Below, in pieces: positions 17,112-24,750 of a DNA stretch of 64,000 bases. A program made the translations under genes and the position numbers. The stretch's first letter is position 1. Each line of letters opens with the position of its first letter. The stretch comes from Flavobacterium sp. N3904 (GTDB taxonomy: Bacteria; Bacteroidota; Bacteroidia; Flavobacteriales; Flavobacteriaceae), in NCBI RefSeq assembly GCF_025947305.1, contig NZ_CP110009.1, positions 2,707,501-2,771,500 of the forward strand, in the 5' to 3' direction. The notes under the pieces were generated by a model that saw only the letters and a program-made list of their open reading frames with translations, was not told where the DNA came from and ran no database searches.

Positions 17112-17146
17112 AAAAAACCAACGGTATTCCTGTCGTTGGTTTTTTT
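17112..17146 (+). terminator. Rho-independent terminator
   Basis: AAAAAACCAACG / CGTTGGTTTTTT stem with a 10-nt loop, 25 bp after the TPR gene. Confidence 0.9.
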
Positions 17147-17254
17147 GTGGAAATTGATGTTTGATTTTTGAAAAAAAACATAGTAATCAAAAAACAGTAT
17201 AATTGTTCTCAATTATTCATTCTTGCTCAAAAAAAATAAATTATTAAACAAAAA

Positions 17255-17286
17255 AAAAGCGATACAAAATGTTTTGTATCGCTTTT
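17255..17286 (-). terminator. Terminator of tpiA
   Basis: AAAAGCGATACAAAA / TTTTGTATCGCTTTT perfect inverted repeat just downstream of the tpiA stop, with a T-run on the minus strand (A-run on plus). Confidence 0.9.
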
Positions 17287-17306
17287 TGAGTATTTGAAAA
17301 TAACTT

Positions 17307-18059
17307 TTAGATAGAAGTTACTATGGCAATAAAATCTTTTGCATTAAGAGCAGCTCCACCAATAAGACCTCCGTCAACATCTGGTTTAGAGAAAATTTCT
17401 TTGGCATTATCAGGTTTTACACTTCCACCATAAAGAATTGAAACATCTTCTGCAATATCACTACCGTAAGCTTTACGAACAGTTTCTCTGATAAAAGCAT
17501 GCATTTCTTGTGCTTGATCTGGAGAAGCAGTTTCTCCTGTACCAATAGCCCAAACTGGCTCATAAGCCAAAACGATTTTTTCCCAATCTTTGGCTTCAAT
17601 GTGGAATAAACCATCTTTCAATTGGTTTTCAACAATATTGAAATGATTTCCTGATTGACGGTCTTTTAATTCTTCGCCGAAACAGAAAATAACAGTCATG
17701 TCATGTTTCAAAGCAGTATTTACTTTACTTGCAATTATAGCATCTGTTTCATGAAAAATAGCTCTACGCTCTGAGTGGCCCAGAATTACATTTTTCACAC
17801 CAATGCTTGTTAGCATTTCAGCAGATATCTCACCTGTAAAGGCTCCGCTTTCGGCTTGGTGAACGTTTTGCGCAGCAACACCTATGTTTGAGTGGGTTAA
17901 ATTATCTACGGCTGATACAAGGTTTACAAACGTAGGGGCAACAATTACTTCAGCAGAAGTTTCTGCTGGGATTTGAGATAATAATTCGTTTAATAATTCT
18001 TTTGTTTGTGCAGCATTTTTATGCATTTTCCAGTTTCCTGCAACAATCTTCTTTCTCAT
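17307..18059 (-). CDS. tpiA: Triosephosphate isomerase
   Basis: Interconverts dihydroxyacetone phosphate and glyceraldehyde-3-phosphate in glycolysis. It is 250 residues, the normal length. Diagnostic motifs are KIVAGNWKMHKN (Asn/Lys of the active site), VILGHSERR (catalytic His95 equivalent), VLAYEPVWAIGTG (catalytic Glu and loop 6) and ILYGGSVKPDN. It is the last gene of a minus-strand run, 56 bp after a thioredoxin-like gene, and is followed by a terminator. Confidence 0.98.
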   Translation of the reverse strand: MRKKIVAGNWKMHKNAAQTKELLNELLSQIPAETSAEVIVAPTFVNLVSAVDNLTHSNIGVAAQNVHQAESGAFTGEISAEMLTSIGVKNVILGHSERRAIFHETDAIIASKVNTALKHDMTVIFCFGEELKDRQSGNHFNIVENQLKDGLFHIEAKDWEKIVLAYEPVWAIGTGETASPDQAQEMHAFIRETVRKAYGSDIAEDVSILYGGSVKPDNAKEIFSKPDVDGGLIGGAALNAKDFIAIVTSI

Positions 18060-18115
18060 TTTTGTAGTATTTATATTTGTATAATAGATTTCTTTAATAT
18101 TTTATTTTTCAATTA

Positions 18116-18610
18116 CTATTGCAATTGTTTCAAAGTTGCATTAATTTGATCAAAGTCGGTTTCTATGGCACGATAAAGAACTATTTTTCCGGTTTTGTCT
18201 ATAATGATGTATCTCGGAATCCAATCTAAGTCAATTGCTTTACCAAACGCACCTTTCATACCATCGTTTGCCATGTATTGTAAACCATTTAATTGGTGTT
18301 TATCGATGCCTTCTTTCCATTTATCAGCGGTTTTGTCCATAGAGATAAAAACATAAGATACTGTTGGGTTATTGGCTTGAAGTTCTTTTATTTTAGGCAT
18401 TGCTTTTACACAATCTCCGCACCATGAAGCCCAAACTTCAATTACGGTTGTTTTGCCTTTTTGGGCTTTTAAAATATCTTTGAAGGAAACCTGACTTCCG
18501 TCAGTTGCTAATAAAGTTTCGGAAAGTGCTTTTTTAGAAAATTCCGTTTTTTGTGCCTGTGTACATGAGAATGTTACAAAAGCAATAATTAAAAGAGCAA
18601 TTTTTTTCAT
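18116..18610 (-). CDS. TlpA-like thioredoxin lipoprotein
   Basis: A 164-residue protein with a lipoprotein-type signal (MKKIALLIIAFVTFSC) and a thioredoxin fold of the TlpA/ResA type. The redox motif is WASWCGDCVKAMP (CxxC about residues 64-67) and the cis-proline loop is LDWIPRYIIID. Such proteins reduce or oxidise periplasmic thiols, for example in cytochrome c maturation or peroxide defence. It lies upstream of tpiA and downstream of a DoxX-type membrane protein, but a terminator separates it from the latter. Confidence 0.85.
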   Translation of the reverse strand: MKKIALLIIAFVTFSCTQAQKTEFSKKALSETLLATDGSQVSFKDILKAQKGKTTVIEVWASWCGDCVKAMPKIKELQANNPTVSYVFISMDKTADKWKEGIDKHQLNGLQYMANDGMKGAFGKAIDLDWIPRYIIIDKTGKIVLYRAIETDFDQINATLKQLQ

Positions 18611-18767
18611 TTAAATTTAATTTTCACAAAGTTAACTAAAGAATTGTAAATAAGGTAAACAGATTTTGGAATTTTGATGAGAAAATCTTCAAATTTTCAT
18701 ACAATATCGTTATAGTTGATATTTTTTTGTGATTTAAATTTTAATTCCACAGTTACAACTAAAAAAA

Positions 18768-18800
18768 AACCTTGTAGAAAAATGTTATTCCTACAAGGTT
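18768..18800 (-). terminator. Terminator of DUF1599/DoxX genes
   Basis: AACCTTGTAG / CTACAAGGTT with a T-run on the minus strand, just beyond the DoxX-like gene stop. Confidence 0.85.
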
Positions 18801-18825
18801 GATATTTTTGGTGTAAAATTGAAAA

Positions 18826-19926
18826 TTAAAAAATTAAATCTTCTGTGTCATTATAGTGAACTTTTTGTTTTACCGTCCCTTTTTCAAGAATGACAAAACT
18901 TGGGTTGGCTCTTTCGATTGTTTTTAATGGAATAGCATCACAGAAATAGAAATCAAAAGTGATGCCGTATTGCTTTTTGATTTTGGTAATTTCGTCGGGA
19001 GCCGAAGCCGTCATTCCAATCACTTTGTACCCTTTTAGAACTGCCGTTTTATTAATTTGTTCCATTTTGGCAAGACCATCTGCATTTGCCAATGCCAAAT
19101 CATAGGAAACAATCATCAATAATTTGGGCTCTTGAAGTAGTTCTTCCTTATAGTCGGATCCATCTTTTTCCATAACAAAATCATGAATAGGAGGGATGTA
19201 ACCTTCGGTAATTACTTTGTCTTTTCTGTCTACAAAAGTGGCGCCTGCTGGAATATTGGCCAAATCTTTCTCGGTAAATTCTTTGTCAACTCCATTCACT
19301 TTGTAAATGAAAATCATTTCAACTACCGATTTTGGAGCATCTTCCGGAATTTCCATTCCTTTTTGGATATTATTTCCCACTTTGAAAGCGCGGAAATCCT
19401 TCAGCGGCAAGTGATTGATTACCCAATAACCCATAAATGCACAAAGAAAAACAGTCAGTACAGCCAAGATGTTTTGAATTTTATTGCTGAATAAAGGTTT
19501 TACCAATTTCATATTGATAAAAAGGATTACTATAAAAAACAATAAAACAACGTCTTTAGTAAAGGATTGCCAAGGGGTAAGGTGCAAGGCATCTCCAAAG
19601 CATCCACAGTCTTTTACGACGTCAAAATAAGCGGAATAGAATGTTAGGAATGTAAATTTGATGATTAATAAAAGCAGCAGCCAAATCGTTAATTTTGATT
19701 TGAAACCTATCAGCAGCATTACGCCCAAAACCACTTCTAGAATCACTATAAATAAAGCGATGGCCAACGAATAAGGAACAAAAAAAGGCATGTTAAAAAC
19801 AGGCTCACTAAAATATTCTGCCAGTTTATAAGAGAAACCAACAGGGTCATTCAGTTTTATAAATCCTGAGATTATAAAGAGAACTCCAACGAATATTCGG
19901 GAGAATTGAGTAATAATGTTTTTCAT
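18826..19926 (-). CDS. BT_3928-family DoxX/MauE-like membrane protein
   Basis: A 366-residue protein. The N-terminal half has about five membrane helices of the DoxX/MauE type, opening with FSRIFVGVLFIISGFIKLNDP and containing the conserved cysteine motif DCGCFGDALHLTPWQSF near residue 107. The C-terminal half (about 190-366) is soluble and, from LLMIVSYDLALAN onward, looks like a thioredoxin fold without a CxxC (PSFVILEKG is its cis-Pro-like end). MauE relatives supply reducing or oxidising equivalents for disulfide formation. It lies downstream of DUF1599 and upstream of a TlpA-like gene, fitting an envelope thiol pathway. Confidence 0.82.
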   Translation of the reverse strand: MKNIITQFSRIFVGVLFIISGFIKLNDPVGFSYKLAEYFSEPVFNMPFFVPYSLAIALFIVILEVVLGVMLLIGFKSKLTIWLLLLLIIKFTFLTFYSAYFDVVKDCGCFGDALHLTPWQSFTKDVVLLFFIVILFINMKLVKPLFSNKIQNILAVLTVFLCAFMGYWVINHLPLKDFRAFKVGNNIQKGMEIPEDAPKSVVEMIFIYKVNGVDKEFTEKDLANIPAGATFVDRKDKVITEGYIPPIHDFVMEKDGSDYKEELLQEPKLLMIVSYDLALANADGLAKMEQINKTAVLKGYKVIGMTASAPDEITKIKKQYGITFDFYFCDAIPLKTIERANPSFVILEKGTVKQKVHYNDTEDLIF

Positions 19927-19982
19927 TTTTTATGTTTTTGATAAAGATAAATAGAGTCGTTATTATTTTTGTTAATGAGTTG

Positions 19983-20525
19983 TTATTTCTTAAAACCCAT
20001 TAGAATCAAGGCAAAAATAGAATAATTAATCATGTCCTGATAATTGGCATCTATTCCTTCTGACACAATTGTTTTTCCTTTGTTGTCTTCTATTTGTTTT
20101 ACCCGAAGTAATTTTTGCAAAATCAAATCAGTTAGTGAGCTTACACGCATTTCGCGCCAAGCTTCTCCATAATCATGGTTTTTGTTTTCCATTAGTTCTT
20201 TGGTCAACGCTACTTTGGCATCGTATAATTGAGTTGCTTTTTCGGTATCCAAATCGGGTTGATCGACTACTCCCAATTCCAATTGAATCAATGCCATAAT
20301 CGAATAATTGATAATACCAATGAATTCTCCGGTTTCGTCTTCATCGACTTTTCGGATTTCATTTTCCTGTAAACTTCTAATTCTTTGGGCTTTTATAAAA
20401 ATTTGATCGGTTAGAGAAGGAAGTCTCAAAATGCGCCAGGCACTACCATAATCTTTCATTTTGTTGATAAACAGTGAGCGACAAATGGCAATCACGTTAT
20501 CATATTCTTGTGAAGTATTCTTCAT
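19983..20525 (-). CDS. DUF1599 protein (two tandem domains)
   Basis: From the ATG at 20525 it has 180 residues; a longer frame to 20636 would overlap the divergent folP start. It consists of two copies of the DUF1599 helical unit. The first has KMKDYGSAWRILRLPSLTDQI...K..RI and the second HDYGEAWREMRVSSLTDLI...KLLRV, about 90 residues apart. DUF1599 proteins are cytoplasmic and conserved in Bacteroidota, commonly divergent from folP as here. Function unknown. Confidence 0.85.
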   Translation of the reverse strand: MKNTSQEYDNVIAICRSLFINKMKDYGSAWRILRLPSLTDQIFIKAQRIRSLQENEIRKVDEDETGEFIGIINYSIMALIQLELGVVDQPDLDTEKATQLYDAKVALTKELMENKNHDYGEAWREMRVSSLTDLILQKLLRVKQIEDNKGKTIVSEGIDANYQDMINYSIFALILMGFKK

Positions 20526-20541
20526 TATTGATGTATATTTG
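20508..20541 (+). promoter_or_regulatory. Candidate folP promoter
   Basis: TTG (20508-20510), 23 bp, TATATTTG (20534-20541), then 72 bp to the folP ATG. It overlaps the 5' end of the divergent DUF1599 gene. Confidence 0.45.
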
Positions 20542-20612
20542 TCTAAAATTGCATCAAAAATAAGAATAATTTTTTTGAATGCAGTATTTAAGTTTTCTAA
20601 AACCAAATTGGA

Positions 20613-21434
20613 ATGACAATAAATTGCAAAGAACAACTCATAGACTTATCTACACCAAAAGTAATGGGAATTTTGAATGTAACTCCCAATTCTTTTTTTG
20701 ATGGTGGGAAGTATAAAAATGAAAACGAACTTCTGGAACGAGTGGAGAAAATGCTCAGAGAGGGAGCCGCTTTTATTGATGTTGGAGCATATTCGAGTAA
20801 GCCCAATGCCGAATTTGTTTCGGAGGAAGAGGAGATCTCGAGAATTATTCCTGTTGTTAATTTGCTGCAAAAACATTTTCCTGAAATTATACTTTCAATA
20901 GATACTTTTAGGGCTGGAGTGGCTAAAATATGTATCGAAAATGGAGCAGCGATTATCAATGATATTTCGGCCGGGAAACTCGATGATAAAATGTTGGAAA
21001 CTATTGCTAAATATAATGTTCCGTATATCATGATGCACATGAAAGGAACGCCACAAACGATGCAAACGCTTACGCAATATGAAGATATAATCAAGGAAAT
21101 GTTGTTCTATTTTTCGGAGCGGATTGCTGCTGCAAGATCGCTTGGAATAAATGATATAATTGTGGATCCTGGTTTTGGTTTTGCCAAAACACTGGCCCAA
21201 AATTATGATGTGATGCAAAAATTAGAATTGTTTCAAATGCTGGATTTGCCATTATTGGTTGGGATTTCCAGAAAATCGATGATTTACAAAATATTGGATT
21301 CGAATGCAGAAATGGCGCTGAACGGTACCACAGTTCTGAATACGATTGCGTTGATCAAAGGGGCTAAAATCCTTAGGGTCCACGATGTAAAAGAAGCGGT
21401 CGAATGCATTACTTTGTTTAATAAACTAAATTAA
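20613..21434 (+). CDS. folP: Dihydropteroate synthase
   Basis: Joins 6-hydroxymethyl-7,8-dihydropterin pyrophosphate and p-aminobenzoate to 7,8-dihydropteroate in folate synthesis; the sulfonamide target. It is 273 residues with MGILNVTPNSFFDGG, GAAFIDVGAYSSKPNA, INDISAGK, MMHMKGTPQTMQ, DPGFGFAKT and LLVGISRKSM, the full set of pterin- and sulfonamide-pocket motifs. Divergent from DUF1599 and followed 4 bp later by a lipoprotein gene. Confidence 0.96.
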   Translation: MTINCKEQLIDLSTPKVMGILNVTPNSFFDGGKYKNENELLERVEKMLREGAAFIDVGAYSSKPNAEFVSEEEEISRIIPVVNLLQKHFPEIILSIDTFRAGVAKICIENGAAIINDISAGKLDDKMLETIAKYNVPYIMMHMKGTPQTMQTLTQYEDIIKEMLFYFSERIAAARSLGINDIIVDPGFGFAKTLAQNYDVMQKLELFQMLDLPLLVGISRKSMIYKILDSNAEMALNGTTVLNTIALIKGAKILRVHDVKEAVECITLFNKLN

Positions 21435-21438
21435 AAGG

Positions 21439-22074
21439 ATGAAATATTTATTTGGAATTGTACTCTTATTTTGTGTTTCTTGTGGGAATAAAGAAGATGT
21501 TTTATTGCCAAAATCAGATCGATCGATTGTAAAAGACGTAGTTGATCTTTCGCCAATTTATATTTTTTTCAGAGTGAACGGCAAAGATACTCTGGCCGAA
21601 GTAAACAGAAAAAACAGCATTATTACAACCAATTGGATTTTGAATATTGATAAGCGACTGCCTTTGCGTTTGGTCATTCCTGAAGTGATGAAATTACAGC
21701 AACGCAAACGCGAGGAAAAAGAACATAGAAATGAATTGGCACTTAATTATTATTCTTATGCCGATACTATTGGCAAAAACTTGGCTTTTATTCCTTTCAC
21801 GCAAGTGTATTATAAAATGGAGAAGCCGTTTATTTTGGATAGTTTTATATGTTTTAAAAAGAATGGTTTGGTCAAAATTAATGACAGTATTTATTCTGTC
21901 AATGAATTATCAAATTTGAATAATTTATTTATTGAAAGAGAATGTGAAATTATATTTTCGTTTGATAAAAATTTATCTTTTGGAGAATATATTCAAGACA
22001 AGATTTTGATTGAAAAATTGGTTATAAAAAAGAAAGGAATCTGGATCAATCACAATAAAGAGTTTGTTTATTAA
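21439..22074 (+). CDS. Lipoprotein co-transcribed with folP
   Basis: A 211-residue protein with a lipoprotein signal (MKYLFGIVLLFCVSC, Cys15) and no recognisable domain. The mature part is basic and rich in predicted beta strands, with a Lys/Arg/Glu helix near 95 (LQQRKREEKEHRNEL). It starts 4 bp after folP, so it is translated from the same message; the pairing is probably historical rather than functional. Unknown function. Confidence 0.7.
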   Translation: MKYLFGIVLLFCVSCGNKEDVLLPKSDRSIVKDVVDLSPIYIFFRVNGKDTLAEVNRKNSIITTNWILNIDKRLPLRLVIPEVMKLQQRKREEKEHRNELALNYYSYADTIGKNLAFIPFTQVYYKMEKPFILDSFICFKKNGLVKINDSIYSVNELSNLNNLFIERECEIIFSFDKNLSFGEYIQDKILIEKLVIKKKGIWINHNKEFVY

Positions 22075-22191
22075 TTCGTTTTTTTTTATGATAATGGCTT
22101 ATTTTTTTGATTTGAAAGGTGTTTTTGTTTGATAAAGATTATAAGTGCTAGTTCGTAAATTATTGAAAAAAACAGTGTCAAAGATAATTTC

Positions 22192-22683
22192 TTAATTTAC
22201 CACCTCGCCAAGGGTACCGACACAGCTACCGCAACCTCCGCCAGGGCTATTTGTGATGAGTTGTCCCCTTATTTCTCCTTCCGGAAAAGTATCGCTGCAT
22301 AGATTTATATAAAAAGAATTGTACATAAGTAGGCTTTCTTGAAATGAATTTAAAGCAGGACTGGTAAAAGTTATTGGGGAGGTTAAATTTGTAAACGTAT
22401 ATAGAGCATCACCATTAATGTCTTTGGCACCAACATGTACGTGTCCTGAGGTAGGGGTTAAGCCAGAATATGTTACAGTTAATGTAAAAATTCTGGTGGT
22501 TTTATCATAACTCAATTTCGCTGTACCTTTTGCATCTGATATGGTCGGAGGTACTTCATTTGCTCCTTTTAAAGTAGCATTAAAAGATACAACCGGAGAG
22601 TTAGGGGAATCATCACTATTGGAACAAGAAACGGAGCTAATAAATAGGAGTGAAACTGATAAATAAATAATAATCTTAAGCAT
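22192..22683 (-). CDS. CHRD-domain lipoprotein
   Basis: A 163-residue protein with a lipoprotein signal ending in SSVSC (residue 20) and a CHRD domain (about 33-145). The CHRD signatures are LKGANEVPP, GTAKLSYD, YSGLTPTSGHVHVG and FPEGEIRGQL. CHRD domains were named from chordin and occur in many secreted bacterial proteins; their ligand is unknown. The C-terminus carries an unusual Gly-Cys tract (PGGGCGSCVGT) that could bind metal or form a disulfide. Monocistronic. Confidence 0.82.
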   Translation of the reverse strand: MLKIIIYLSVSLLFISSVSCSNSDDSPNSPVVSFNATLKGANEVPPTISDAKGTAKLSYDKTTRIFTLTVTYSGLTPTSGHVHVGAKDINGDALYTFTNLTSPITFTSPALNSFQESLLMYNSFYINLCSDTFPEGEIRGQLITNSPGGGCGSCVGTLGEVVN

Positions 22684-22876
22684 AATAATATATTTTTAAA
22701 TTAATAAATGGTTTTAAAAAAATATAATTATTAAATTTAATTTTAAAAAAAATTAAACATATCAAAGGTACTCTTTTGTTTTTAATTGATTAATTTTTGT
22801 TGGGTAAAAAATTGATTATAGGCATGTTGTGAAGTATTGAATTTGCATTTTAATCTAGGGATTTTCGGCAATGTAT

Positions 22877-23350
22877 TTATTGATGATGATATGGTTCATT
22901 TCTCAAAATAGTAAAGCCACGATACAATTGTTCGATAAAAAATAACCGCACCATTTGATGCGAAAATGTCATTAACGAAAGCGAAATCTTTCCATTTGCC
23001 TTAGCGTAGACGGTATCCGAAAAGCCGTAAGGACCACCAATTACAAATACCAATGTTTTTACTCCCGAGTTCATCTTCTTTTGTAATTCGTCTGAAAAGG
23101 CAACGCTGGAAAAGGTTTTTCCGTTTTCGTCCAATAAAATGAGCTGATCTGTTGGAGTAATTTTGGCCAAAATAAGCTCGCCTTCTTTCTCTTTTTGCTG
23201 ACTTTCGGATAAGTTTTTCACGTTTTTGATATCTGGAATAATCTCCAGATCAAACTTGATATAAAACGACAACCGTTTGGTGTAATCATCAATTAAGGTT
23301 TGTAATGCTTTATTGTCTGTTTTGCCGATGGCGATAAGTTTGATATTCAT
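22877..23350 (-). CDS. rlmH: 23S rRNA pseudouridine-1915 N3-methyltransferase
   Basis: A 157-residue SPOUT methyltransferase that methylates pseudouridine 1915 in helix 69 of assembled ribosomes. Motifs are MNIKLIAIGKTD at the start, LILLDENGKTFSSVAFSD, VFVIGGPYGF (SAM knot) and SLMTFSHQMVRLFFIEQLYRGFTILRNEPYHH at the C-terminus (the latter spans about 126-157). A TAACTTTG box at 23377-23370 (minus strand) may be its -7 element. Confidence 0.97.
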   Translation of the reverse strand: MNIKLIAIGKTDNKALQTLIDDYTKRLSFYIKFDLEIIPDIKNVKNLSESQQKEKEGELILAKITPTDQLILLDENGKTFSSVAFSDELQKKMNSGVKTLVFVIGGPYGFSDTVYAKANGKISLSLMTFSHQMVRLFFIEQLYRGFTILRNEPYHHQ

Positions 23351-23422
23351 CTTTAGTGTTTCAAATGGCCAAAGTTACAAAAGGACTTCTTTAGTTTTTA
23401 TAAAGTATTAATAGAAAAAAAA

Positions 23423-24184
23423 TTAAAATACTTTTGTGTATAACAATCCAATATAATTTGATTTTTGTGTAAAATCTCTAATATAATTGATATTGAACTG
23501 ATGTTTTCGGTTTGATAAAAAGGTCAAATCAATGGCAGTGAAAGTGTCAAGGGATTCTTTAAAATAAGCTAATGTTTTTTGACCATTTATAGAAATCTCA
23601 ATTAATGTTTTTGGGGATAAATAATAATCGAGTTCCAAGGACAATACAAATAGGTCTGTAGAATGGTAATAATTCAGATAATCAATAGAATAGTCAATTT
23701 CGGCTTTTTCATTGATTTTTGTGCTAAAATTTAAATCTATTTCGGATATGTATTCATTGGGATCATCGAAAAAAGCAGTAAAATAATAATTAACAGTAAA
23801 CTGATCCAATATAAGTATCTTGAAGTCGGGATTGAATTGATATAATGCACCGAAAGTGTAAGGATTGATTTCGGTATTGGATTCGCTGAAAGTGTTGCTT
23901 TTTACTTTGGTTATATTTAATGAGGTTTGACCTTGTATTTCAAAATGACTATCGAAAGCATATCGCACTAAAAAAGAGGGTACCGCAAATTGGGTATTTT
24001 TCTCTTCTCCAGTTTTAAACCAGGTTACATTTGTACCCAATTGTAATGCCAGCCCTTGATGGTTTATGTTTGTCAGGTCTGATAAATCATCAAGATAGAG
24101 CTGAGTTTCTTTATTGTTTTGCGAGAAAGATTTAACAGTTATGAAAATTAATAGTAAAGTTATAATAATGCCTTGCTGCTGCAT
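23423..24184 (-). CDS. Outer-membrane barrel-like protein
   Basis: A 253-residue secreted protein with signal peptide (MQQQGIIITLLLIFITVKSFSQ). The mature sequence alternates hydrophobic and polar residues in strands, with recurrent Tyr/Phe girdles (LDQFTVNYYFTAFF, IDYSIDYLNYY, LELDYYLSPKTLIEI) and a final strand YIGLLYTKVF. The LQLGTNVTWFKTGEE and FLVRYAFDSHFEIQ segments recall the PF13557 (phenol/MetA-degradation) transporters, but I am not sure of this. Probably a small outer-membrane channel or structural barrel. Confidence 0.6.
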   Translation of the reverse strand: MQQQGIIITLLLIFITVKSFSQNNKETQLYLDDLSDLTNINHQGLALQLGTNVTWFKTGEEKNTQFAVPSFLVRYAFDSHFEIQGQTSLNITKVKSNTFSESNTEINPYTFGALYQFNPDFKILILDQFTVNYYFTAFFDDPNEYISEIDLNFSTKINEKAEIDYSIDYLNYYHSTDLFVLSLELDYYLSPKTLIEISINGQKTLAYFKESLDTFTAIDLTFLSNRKHQFNINYIRDFTQKSNYIGLLYTKVF

Positions 24185-24538
24185 AATTGCGAATAGTAGT
24201 ATTTGTTAATTTAAATGCACAATTTAGTCTTTTTTATAAACAGAAAATAAAAATTTATATAAAAATAACGGTTATATGGTTTAATTGCTGTTTTTTTTTC
24301 TATTGCATTACGGTAAAGATGATTGTAATGTTTCTTGAGATTCATGGTGTTTTTTGTTATTTGACAGTTGAATTAATCGATTAATTATGTTTGAATACAA
24401 AGGTATGTCAAATTAGATTTCTAGACATTTACTAATGATGTTAGAACCGCAAGATGATTACTTCACTATTTATATATTTTCATTGAGTTCAGTGAATTTC
24501 ATTTGACGGAAGTTACCGAAGTAGCCCGACCGCATTTT

Positions 24539-24582
24539 GTAAAGAGGCGGAATAGGCATTTGCTATATTTGGCCTCTTTACA
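24539..24582. repeat. Perfect 11-bp inverted repeat
   Basis: TGTAAAGAGGC and GCCTCTTTACA are separated by 22 nt. The surrounding 100 bp is noticeably more GC-rich than the rest of the region. There is no T-run after it, so it is not a standard terminator; it could be a structured RNA, a protein site or a repeated element. Confidence 0.6.
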
Positions 24583-24613
24583 TAATGGGGACTTGCCTAA
24601 CCAATTCTTAAAA

Positions 24614-24660
24614 TGTCAGTTTGTCATATTAATTTATGCCAATTGTAAAGAAAACTGACA
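24614..24660. promoter_or_regulatory. TGTCA repeats, possible activator site
   Basis: TGTCAGTTTGTCA (direct repeat of TGTCA) at 24614-24626 and an inverted CTGACA at 24655-24660, directly upstream of the sigma-54 element of dnaK. Likely the binding region of an enhancer-binding activator, though closer to the promoter than is typical. Confidence 0.4.
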
Positions 24661-24680
24661 ATTTACTCGGTTTTTTATAT

Positions 24681-24695
24681 TGGCATAAAGATTGC
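24681..24695 (+). promoter_or_regulatory. Sigma-54 -24/-12 promoter of dnaK
   Basis: TGGCATAAAGATTGC matches the sigma-54 consensus TGGCAC-N5-TTGC at all but one position and has the exact GG-to-GC spacing. Transcription would start near 24706, giving a leader of about 45 nt before the dnaK ATG. Confidence 0.65.
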
Positions 24696-24750
24696 CTTAG
24701 AGTCTTCGAGCCGTTAAAATAAGTATACAATAAAATTAAATATATTAAAA

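Larger units (their letters stand above)
24185..24750. other. dnaK upstream regulatory region
   Basis: 565 bp without a supported gene. It contains, in order, an AT-rich stretch, a perfect 11-bp inverted repeat (24539-24582), TGTCA repeats (24614-24660) and a sigma-54 type -24/-12 element (24681-24695). A 65-codon frame at 24187 has no family features and is not supported. Confidence 0.6.

Noticed and set aside
24187..24384. 65-codon frame upstream of dnaK
   Set aside because: No family resemblance, composition typical of AT-rich noncoding DNA (Phe, Ile, Val, Lys), no terminator or neighbour linking it to a transcript.
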